Positions 55,401 to 64,000 of a DNA stretch of 64,000 bases are shown in pieces. This DNA comes from Caprimulgus europaeus (taxonomy: Eukaryota > Chordata > Aves > Caprimulgiformes > Caprimulgidae). A program made the translations under genes and the position numbers. How positions within the stretch are numbered: position 1 is the stretch's first letter; each line of letters begins with the position of its first letter. The stretch lies in contig OU015543.1 in assembly GCA_907165065.1 (NCBI GenBank), positions 13,705,638-13,769,637 on the forward strand, written 5' to 3'. The notes below the pieces were generated by a model. The model made no database searches and had not been told where the DNA came from. It was given only the letters and a program-made list of their open reading frames with translations.

Positions 55401-58400
55401 AAGGACTGAGGCCCGAGTTGAATGGGGCTATAAGTGCGTGGGCGGTTGGAGAAAAGATCCAGCAGCAGCTTTCAAGCCTGGCTCCTTTGGCCTTGGAGCA
55501 GGCAGCGTTCATTCGCAGTTTCAGAGCCCTGCCGGGCTCTCTCGGCAGTGTGGCTCCCGGGGAACGAAAACGCTCCTGGCAAGCCAGGCAAAAGACTGAG
55601 GCCCGAGTTGAATGGGGCTATAAGTGCGTGGGCAGTTGGAGAAAAGATCCAGCAGCAGCTTTCAAGCCTGGCTCTTTTGGCCTTGGAGCAGGCAGCGTTC
55701 ATTCGCAGTTTCAGAGCCCTGCCGAGCTCTCTCGGCAGTGTGGTTCCCGGGGAACGAAAACGCTGCTGGCGAGCCAGGCAAAGGACTGAGGCCCGAGTTG
55801 AATGGGGCTATAAGTGCGTGGGCGGTTGGAGAAAAGATCCAGCAGCAGCTTTCAAGCCTGGCTCCTTTGGCCTTGGATCAGGCAGCGTTCATTCGCAGTT
55901 TCAGAGCCCTGCCGGGCTCTCTCGGCAGTGTGGCTCCCGGGGAACGAAAACGCTCCTGGCGAGCCAGGCAAAGCACTGAGGCCCGAGTTGAATGGGGCTA
56001 TAAGTGCGTGGGCGGTTGGAGAAAAGATCCAGCAGCAGCTTTCAAGCCTGGCTCCTTTGGCCTTGGAGCAGGCAGCGTTCATTCGCAGTTTCAGAGCCCT
56101 GCCGGGCTCTCTCGGCAGTGTGGCTCCCGGGGAACGAAAACGCTCCTGGCGAGCCAGGCAAAGGACTGAGGCCCGAGTTGAATGGGGCTATAAGTGCGTG
56201 GGCGGTTGGAGAAAAGATCCAGCAGCAGCTTTCAAGCCTGGCTCCTTTGGCCTTGGAGCAGGCAGCGTTCATTCGCAGTTTCAGAGCCCTGCCGGGCTCT
56301 CTCGGCAGTGTGGCTCCCGGGGAACGAAAACGCTCCTGGCGAGCCAGGCAAAGGACTGAGGCCCGAGTTGAATGGGGCTATAAGTGCGTGGGCGGTTGGA
56401 GAAAAGATCCAGCAGCAGCTTTCAAGCCTGGCTCCTTTGGCCTTGGAGCAGGCAGCGTTCATTCGCAGTTTCAGAGCCCTGCCGGGCTCTCTCGGCAGTG
56501 TGGCTCCCGGGGAACGAAAACGCTGCTGGCGAGCCAGGCAAAGGACTGAGGCCCGAGTTGAATGGGGCTATAAGTGCGTGGGCGGTTGGAGAAAAGATCC
56601 AGCAGCAGCTTTCAAGCCTGGCTCCTTTGGCCTTGGAGCAGGCAGCGTTCATTCGCAGTTTCAGAGCCCTGCCTGGCTCTCTCGGCAGTGTGGCTCCCGG
56701 GGAACGAAAACGCTGCTGGCGAGCCAGGCAAAGGACTGAGGCCCGAGTTGAATGGGGCTATAAGTGCGTGGGCGGTTGGAGAAAAGATCCAGCAGCAGCT
56801 TTCAAGCCTGGCTCCTTTGGCCTTGGAGCAGGCAGCGTTCATTCGCAGTTTCAGAGCCCTGCCGGGCTCTCTCGGCAGTGTGGTTCCCGGGGAACGAAAA
56901 CGCTGCTGGCGAGCCAGGCAAAGGACTGAGGCCCGAGTTGAATGGGGCTATAAGTGCGTGGGCGGTTGGAGAAAAGATCCAGCAGCAGCTTTCAAGCCTG
57001 GCTCCTTTGGCCTTGGATCAGGCAGCGTTCATTCGCAGTTTCAGAGCCCTGCCGGGCTCTCTCGGCAGTGTGGTTCCCGGGGAACGAAAACGCTCCTGGC
57101 GAGCCAGGCAAAGGACTGAGGCCCGAGTTGAATGGGGCTATAAGTGCGTGGGCGGTTGGAGAAAAGATCCAGCAGCAGCTTTCAAGCCTGGCTCCTTTGG
57201 CCTTGGAGCAGGCAGCGTTCATTCGCAGTTTCAGAGCCCTGCCGGGCTCTCTCGGCAGTGTGGTTCCCGGGGAACGAAAACGCTCCTGGCGAGCCAGGCA
57301 AAGGACTGAGGCCCGAGTTGAATGGGGCTATAAGTGCGTGGGCGGTTGGAGAAAAGATCCAGCAGCAGCTTTCAAGCCTGGCTCCTTTGGCCTTGGAGCA
57401 GGCAGCGTTCATTCGCAGTTTCAGAGCCCTGCCGGGCTCTCTCGGCAGTGTGGTTCCCGGGGAACGAAAACGCTCCTGGCGAGCCAGGCAAAGGACTGAG
57501 GCCCGAGTTGAATGGGGCTATAAGTGTGTGGGCGGTTGGAGAAAAGATCCAGCAGCAGCTTTCAAGCCTGGCTCCTTTGGCCTTGGAGCAGGCAGCGTTC
57601 ATTCGCAGTTTCAGAGCCCTGCCGGGCTCTCTCGGCAGTGTGGTTCCCGGGAAACGAAAACGCTCCTGGTGAGCCAGGCACAGGACTGAGGCCCGAGTTG
57701 AATGGGGCTATAAGTGCGTGGGCGGTTGGAGAAAAGATCCAGCAGCAGCTTTCAAGCCTGGCTCCTTTGGCCTTGGAGCAGGCAGCGTTCATTCGCAGTT
57801 TCAGAGCCCTGCCGGGCTCTCTCGGCAGTGTGGTTCCCGGGGAACGAAAACGCTGCTGGCGAGCCAGGCAAAGGACTGAGGCCCGAGTTGAATGGGGCTA
57901 TAAGTGCGTGGGCGGTTGGAGAAAAGATCCAGCAGCAGCTTTCAAGCCTGGCTCCTTTGGCCTTGGAGCAGGCAGCGTTCATTCGCAGTTTCAGAGCCCT
58001 GCCGGGCTCTCTCGGCAGTGTGGCTCCCGGGGAACGAAAACGCTGCTGGCGAGCCAGGCAAAGGACTGAGGCCCGAGTTGAATGGGGCTATAAGTGCGTG
58101 GGCGGTTGGAGAAAAGATCCAGCAGCAGCTTTCAAGCCTGGCTCCTTTGGCCTTGGAGCAGGCAGCGTTCATTCGCAGTTTCAGAGCCCTGCCGGGCTCT
58201 CTCGGCAGTGTGGTTCCCGGGGAACGAAAACGCTCCTGGCGAGCCAGGCAAAGGACTGAGGCCCGAGTTGAATGGGGCTATAAGTGCGTGGGCGGTTGGA
58301 GAAAAGATCCAGCAGCAGCTTTCAAGCCTGGCTCCTTTGGCCTTGGAGCAGGCAGCGTTCATTCGCAGTTTCAGAGCCCTGCCGGTCTCTCTCGGCAGTG

Positions 58401-61400
58401 TGGCTCCCGGGGAACGAAAACGCTGCTGGCGAGCCAGGCAAAGGACTGAGGCCCGAGTTGAATGGGGCTATAAGTGCGTGGGCGGTTGGAGAAAAGATCC
58501 AGCAGCAGCTTTCAAGCCTGGCTCCTTTGGCCTTGGAGCAGGCAGCGTTCATTCGCAGTTTCAGAGCCCTGCCGGGCTCTCTCGGCAGTGTGGTTCCCGG
58601 GGAACGAAAACGCTCCTGGCGAGCCAGGCAAAGGACTGAGGCCCGAGTTGAATGGGGCTATAAGTGCGTGGGCGGTTGGAGAAAAGATCCAGCAGCAGCT
58701 TTCAAGCCTGGCTCCTTTGGCCTTGGAGCAGGCAGCGTTCATTCGCAGTTTCAGAGCCCTGCCGGGCTCTCTCGGCAGTGTGGCTCCCGGGGAACGAAAA
58801 CGCTCCTGGCGAGCCAGGCAAAGGACTGAGGCCCGAGTTGAATGGGGCTATAAGTGCGTGGGCGGTTGGAGAAAAGATCCAGCAGCAGCTTTCAAGCCTG
58901 GCTCCTTTGGCCTTGGAGCAGGCAGCGTTCATTCGCAGTTTCAGAGCCCTGCCGGGCTCTCTCGGCAGTGTGGCTCCCGGGGAACGAAAACGCTGCTGGC
59001 GAGCCAGGCACAGGACTGAGGCCCGAGTTGAATGGGGCTATAAGTGCGTGGGCGGTTGGAGAAAAGATCCAGCAGCAGCTTTCAAGCCTGGCTCCTTTGG
59101 TCTTGGAGCAGGCAGCGTTCATTCGCAGTTTCAGAGCCCTGCCGGGCTCTCTCGGCAGTGTGGCTCCCGGGGAACGAAAACGCTGCTGGCGAGCCAGGCA
59201 CAGGACTGAGGCCCGAGTTGAATGGGGCTATAAGTGCGTGGGCGGTTGGAGAAAAGATCCAGCAGAAGCTTTCAAGCCTGGCTCCTTTGGCCTTGGAGCA
59301 GGCAGCGTTCATTCGCAGTTTCAGAGCCCTGCCGGGCTCTCTCGGCAGTGTGGTTCCCGGGGAACGAAAACGCTGCTGGCGAGCCAGGCAAAGGACTGAG
59401 GCCCGAGTTGAATGGGGCTATAAGTGCGTGGGCGGTTGGAGAAAAGATCCAGCAGCAGCTTTCAAGCCTGGCTCCTTTGGCCTTGGATCAGGCAGCGTTC
59501 ATTCGCAGTTTCAGAGCCCTGCCGGGCTCTCTCGGCAGTGTGGTTCCCGGGGAACGAAAACGCTCCTGGCGAGCCAGGCAAAGGACTGAGGCCCGAGTTG
59601 AATGGGGCTATAAGTGCGTGGGCGGTTGGAGAAAAGATCCAGCAGCAGCTTTCAAGCCTGGCTCCTTTGGCCTTGGATCAGGCAGCGTTCATTCGCAGTT
59701 TCAGAGCCCTGCCGGGCTCTCTCGGCAGTGTGGTTCCCGGGGAACGAAAACGCTCCTGGCGAGCCAGGCAAAGGACTGAGGCCCGAGTTGAATGGGGCTA
59801 TAAGTGCGTGGGCGGTTGGAGAAAAGATCCAGCAGCAGCTTTCAAGCCTGGCTCCTTTGGCCTTGGAGCAGGCAGCGTTCATTCGCAGTTTCAGAGCCCT
59901 GCCGGGCTCTCTCGGCAGTGTGGTTCCCGGGGAACGAAAACGCTCCTGGCGAGCCAGGCAAAGGACTGAGGCCCGAGTTGAATGGGGCTATAAGTGCGTG
60001 GGCGGTTGGGGAAAAGATCCAGCAGCAGCTTTCAAGCCTGGCTCCTTTGGCCTTGGAGCAGGCAGCGTTCATTCGCAGTTTCAGAGCCCTGCCGGGCTCT
60101 CTCGGCAGTGTGGCTCCTGGGGAACGAAAACGCTCCTGGTGAGCCAGGCACAGGACTGAGGCCCGAGTTGAATGGGGCTATAAGTGCGTGGGCGGTTGGA
60201 GAAAAGATCCAGCAGCAGCTTTCAAGCCTGGCTCCTTTGGCCTTGGAGCAGGCAGCGTTCATTCGCAGTTTCAGAGCCCTGCCGGGCTCTCTCGGCAGTG
60301 TGGTTCCCGGGGAACGAAAACGCTCCTGGCGAGCCAGGCAAAGGACTGAGGCCCGAGTTGAATGGGGCTATAAGTGCGTGGGCGGTTGGAGAAAAGATCC
60401 AGCAGCAGCTTTCAAGCCTGGCTCCTTTGGCCTTGGAGCAGGCAGCGTTCATTCGCAGTTTCAGAGCCCTGCCGGTCTCTCTCGGCAGTGTGGCTCCCGG
60501 GGAACGAAAACGCTCCTGGCGAGCCAGGCACAGGACTGAGGCCCGAGTTGAATGGGGCTATAAGTGCGTGGGCGGTTGGAGAAAAGATCCAGCAGCAGCT
60601 TTCAAGCCTGGCTCCTTTGGCCTTGGAGCAGGCAGCGTTCATTCGCAGTTTCAGAGCCCTGCCGGGCTCTCTCGGCAGTGTGGTTCCCGGGGAACGAAAA
60701 CGCTGCTGGCGAGCCAGGCAAAGGACTGAGGCCCGAGTTGAATGGGGCTATAAGTGCGTGGGCGGTTGGAGAAAAGATCCAGCAGCAGCTTTCAAGCCTG
60801 GCTCCTTTGGCCTTGGAGCAGGCAGCGTTCATTCGCAGTTTCAGAGGCCTGCCGGGCTCTCTCGGCAGTGTGGCTCCTGGGGAACGAAAACGCTCCTGGC
60901 GAGCCAGGCAAAGGACTGAGGCCCGAGTTGAATGGGGCTATAAGTGCGTGGGCGGTTGGAGAAAAGATCCAGCAGCAGCTTTCAAGCCTGGCTCCTTTGG
61001 CCTTGGAGCAGGCAGCGTTCATTCGCAGTTTCAGAGCCCTGCCGGGCTCTCTCGGCAGTGTGGTTCCCGGGGAACGAAAACGCTGCTGGCAAGCCAGGCA
61101 AAGGACTGAGGCCCGAGTTGAATGGGGCTATAAGTGCGTGGGCGGTTGGAGAAAAGATCCAGCAGCAGCTTTCAAGCCTGGCTCCTTTGGCCTTGGAGCA
61201 GGCAGCGTTCATTCGCAGTTTCAGAGCCCTGCCGGGCTCTCTCGGCAGTGTGGCTCCCGGGGAACGAAAACGCTCCTGGCAAGCCAGGCAAAAGACTGAG
61301 GCCCGAGTTGAATGGGGCTATAAGTGCGTGGGCAGTTGGAGAAAACATCCAGCAGCAGCTTTCAAGCCTGGCTCTTTTGGCCTTGGAGCAGGCAGCGTTC

Positions 61401-64000
61401 ATTCGCAGTTTCAGAGCCCTGCCGAGCTCTCTCGGCAGTGTGGTTCCCGGGGAACGAAAACGCTGCTGGCGAGCCAGGCAAAGGACTGAGGCCCGAGTTG
61501 AATGGGGCTATAAGTGCGTGGGCGGTTGGAGAAAAGATCCAGCAGCAGCTTTCAAGCCTGGCTCCTTTGGCCTTGGAGCAGGCAGCGTTCATTCGCAGTT
61601 TCAGAGCCCTGCCGGGCTCTCTCGGCAGTGTGGCTCCCGGGGAACCAAAACGCTCCTGGCGAGCCAGGCAAAGCACTGAGGCCCGAGTTGAATGGGGCTA
61701 TAAGTGCGTGGGCGGTTGGAGAAAAGATCCAGCAGCAGCTTTCAAGCCTGGCTCCTTTGGCCTTGGAGCAGGCAGCGTTCATTCGCAGTTTCAGAGCCCT
61801 GCCGGGCTCTCTCGGCAGTGTGGCTCCCGGGGAACGAAAACGCTCCTGGCGAGCCAGGCAAAGGACTGAGGCCCGAGTTGAATGGGGCTATAAGTGCGTG
61901 GGCGGTTGGAGAAAAGATCCAGCAGCAGCTTTCAAGCCTGGCTCCTTTGGCCTTGGAGCAGGCAGCGTTCATTCGCAGTTTCAGAGCCCTGCCGGGCTCT
62001 CTCGGCAGTGTGGTTCCCGGGGAACGAAAACGCTGCTGGCGAGCCAGGCAAAGGACTGAGGCCCGAGTTGAATGGGGCTATAAGTGCGTGGGCGGTTGGA
62101 GAAAAGATCCAGCAGCAGCTTTCAAGCCTGGCTCCTTTGGCCTTGGAGCAGGCAGCGTTCATTCGCAGTTTCAGAGCCCTGCCGGGCTCTCTCGGCAGTG
62201 TGGCTCCCGGGGAACGAAAACGCTGCTGGCGAGCCAGGCAAAGGACTGAGGCCCGAGTTGAATGGGGCTATAAGTGCGTGGGCGGTTGGAGAAAAGATCC
62301 AGCAGCAGCTTTCAAGCCTGGCTCCTTTGGCCTTGGAGCAGGCAGCGTTCATTCGCAGTTTCAGAGCCCTGCCGGGCTCTCTCGGCAGTGTGGTTCCCGG
62401 GGAACGAAAACGCTCCTGGCGAGCCAGGCAAAGGACTGAGGCCCGAGTTGAATGGGGCTATAAGTGCGTGGGCGGTTGGAGAAAAGATCCAGCAGCAGCT
62501 TTCAAGCCTGGCTCCTTTGGCCTTGGATCAGGCAGCGTTCATTCGCAGTTTCAGAGCCCTGCCGGGCTCTCTCAGCAGTGTGGTTCCCGGGGAACGAAAA
62601 CGCTGCTGGCGAGCCAGGCAAAGGACTGAGGCCCGAGTTGAATGGGGCTATAAGTGCGTGGGCGGTTGGAGAAAAGATCCAGCAGCAGCTTTCAAGCCTG
62701 GCTCCTTTGGCCTTGGAGCAGGCAGCGTTCATTCGCAGTTTCAGAGCCTGCCGGGCTCTCTCGGCAGTGTGGTTCCCGGGGAACGAAAACGCTGCTGGCG
62801 AGCCAGGCAAAGGACTGAGGCCCGAGTTGAATGGGGCTATAAGTGCGTGGGCGGTTGGAGAAAAGATCCAGCAGCAGCTTTCAAGCCTGGCTCCTTTGGC
62901 CTTGGAGCAGGCAGCGTTCATTCGCAGTTTCAGAGCCCTGCCGGGCTCTCTCGGCAGTGTGGTTCCCGGGGAACGAAAACGATCCTGGCGAGCCAGGCAA
63001 AGGACTGAGGCCCGAGTTGAATGGGGCTATAAGTGTGTGGGCGGTTGGAGAAAAGATCCAGCAGCAGCTTTCAAGCCTGGCTCCTTTGGCCTTGGAGCAG
63101 GCAGCGTTCATTCGCAGTTTCAGAGCCCTGCCGGGCTCTCTCGGCAGTGTGGTTCCGGGGAACGAAAACGCTCCTGGTGAGCCAGGCACAGGACTGAGGC
63201 CCGAGTTGAATGGGGCTATAAGTGCGTGGGCGGTTGGAGAAAAGATCCAGCAGCAGCTTTCAAGCCTGGCTCCTTTGGCCTTGGAGCAGGCAGCGTTCAT
63301 TCGCAGTTTCAGAGCCCTGCCGGGCTCTCTCGGCAGTGTGGCTCCCGGGGAACCAAAACGCTCCTGGCGAGCCAGGCAAAGCACTGAGGCCCGAGTTGAA
63401 TGGGGCTATAAGTGCGTGGGCGGTTGGAGAAAAGATCCAGCAGCAGCTTTCAAGCCTGGCTCCTTTGGCCTTGGAGCAGGCAGCGTTCATTCGCAGTTTC
63501 AGAGCCCTGCCGGGCTCTCTCGGCAGTGTGGCTCCCGGGGAACGAAAACGCTCCTGGCGAGCCAGGCAAAGGACTGAGGCCCGAGTTGAATGGGGCTATA
63601 AGTGCGTGGGCGGTTGGAGAAAAGATCCAGCAGCAGCTTTCAAGCCTGGCTCCTTTGGCCTTGGAGCAGGCAGCGTTCATTCGCAGTTTCAGAGCCCTGC
63701 CGGGCTCTCTCGGCAGTGTGGCTCCCGGGGAACGAAAACGCTGCTGGCGAGCCAGGCACAGGACTGAGGCCCGAGTTGAATGGGGCTATAAGTGCGTGGG
63801 CGGTTGGAGAAAAGATCCAGCAGCAGCTTTCAAGCCTGGCTCCTTTGGCCTTGGAGCAGGCAGCGTTCATTCGCAGTTTCAGAGCCCTGCCGGGCTCTCT
63901 CGGCAGTGTGGCTCCCGGGGAACGAAAACGCTGCTGGCGAGCCAGGCACAGGACTGAGGCCCGAGTTGAATGGGGCTATAAGTGCGTGGGCGGTTGGAGA
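52459..64000 (+). repeat. 190-bp satellite, about 60 tandem monomers, runs off the window
   Basis: Monomers repeat at exactly 190 bp. Landmarks in order: CGCAGTTTCAGAGCCCTGCC, GGGCTCTCTCGGCAGTGTGG, GGGGAACGAAAACGCTCCTG, GCGAGCCAGGCAAAGGACTG, AGGCCCGAGTTGAATGGGGC, TATAAGTGCGTGGGCGGTTG, GAGAAAAGATCCAGCAGCAG. Each unit has three dyads: GAGCCC-TGCC-GGGCTC, CCTGGC-GA-GCCAGG and GCTCC-9 nt-GGAGC. Most units differ by a few substitutions at recurring sites (CTCCCGG/TTCCCGG, CTCCTGG/CTGCTGG, AAAGG/ACAGG). Only three 1-bp indels are seen: +1 near 55,367, -1 near 62,747 and -1 near 63,155. All 181-codon frames here are by-products of the period and lack ATG starts. Confidence 0.98.

Noticed and set aside
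52583-63957. Dozens of overlapping 181-codon plus-strand and 76-codon minus-strand open frames
   Set aside because: They recur at exactly the 190-bp satellite period, start at GTG rather than ATG, and traverse all three frames because 190 is not a multiple of 3. Period artefact, not a gene family.
52459-64000. Regular repeats as a possible CRISPR array
   Set aside because: Whole 190-bp units repeat with no unique spacers, in a vertebrate genome context.
52459-64000. CENP-B box in the satellite
   Set aside because: The nearest words (around CATTCGCAGTTTCAGAGCC) lack the conserved TTCG..A..CGGG spacing on either strand.

Overview
The window looks like a bird nuclear genome, probably a galliform such as chicken. 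The support is a multi-exon vertebrate casein kinase gene with GT-AG introns, a CR1 LINE 3' end (the characteristic avian retroposon) with CR1-type ATTCTATG tails, and an avian-style endogenous retrovirus LTR. No bacterial features are present. The species call is inference.

Layout. (1) 1-21,330: the casein kinase 1 delta gene (CSNK1D) on the minus strand. Eight constant coding exons and two alternative last coding exons can all be placed with splice sites. They give proteins of 409 or 415 residues, and the gene has a CpG-rich promoter at 20.6-21.3 kb. (2) 21.3-25.6 kb: intergenic DNA with a minus-strand LTR abutting a broken reverse-transcriptase fragment. (3) 25.7-34.9 kb: a GC-rich promoter-like segment (duplicated at 38.6 kb), one decayed stray monomer of the 190-bp satellite, two possible small exons, a complex minisatellite at 29.5-32.3 kb, an interrupted linker-histone H1-like gene on the minus strand with TATA box and histone-type 3' hairpin, and a triple CCAAT-box cluster. 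(4) 34.9-37.6 kb: an irregular repeat made of perfect NRF1-type palindromes, RFX X-boxes and forkhead-like words. (5) 38.1-42.3 kb: a 102-bp tandem array, the second copy of the GC-rich segment, and candidate exons of an unrecognised gene. (6) 42.3-64.0 kb: almost pure tandem repeat. A pyrimidine-rich degenerate repeat leads into a 52-bp minisatellite that occurs in both orientations around a 55-bp palindromic core. This whole mirror module occurs twice, and a roughly 190-bp satellite fills 52.46 kb to the window end (about 60 monomers) plus a small island at 48.6-49.1 kb.

How it fits together. One well-conserved housekeeping gene sits at the edge of a compartment dominated by tandem repeats, as expected near a centromere or chromosome end of a microchromosome. 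No telomere array or recognisable CENP-B box was seen, so that placement is inference. The most unusual items are the mirror-image 52-bp/55-bp modules, the 190-bp satellite with internal dyads and a 30-monomer duplication distance, the NRF1/RFX/forkhead repeat cluster, and the H1-like gene with one in-frame TAG. Nearly all long open frames past 25 kb are by-products of repeats and are not annotated as genes.
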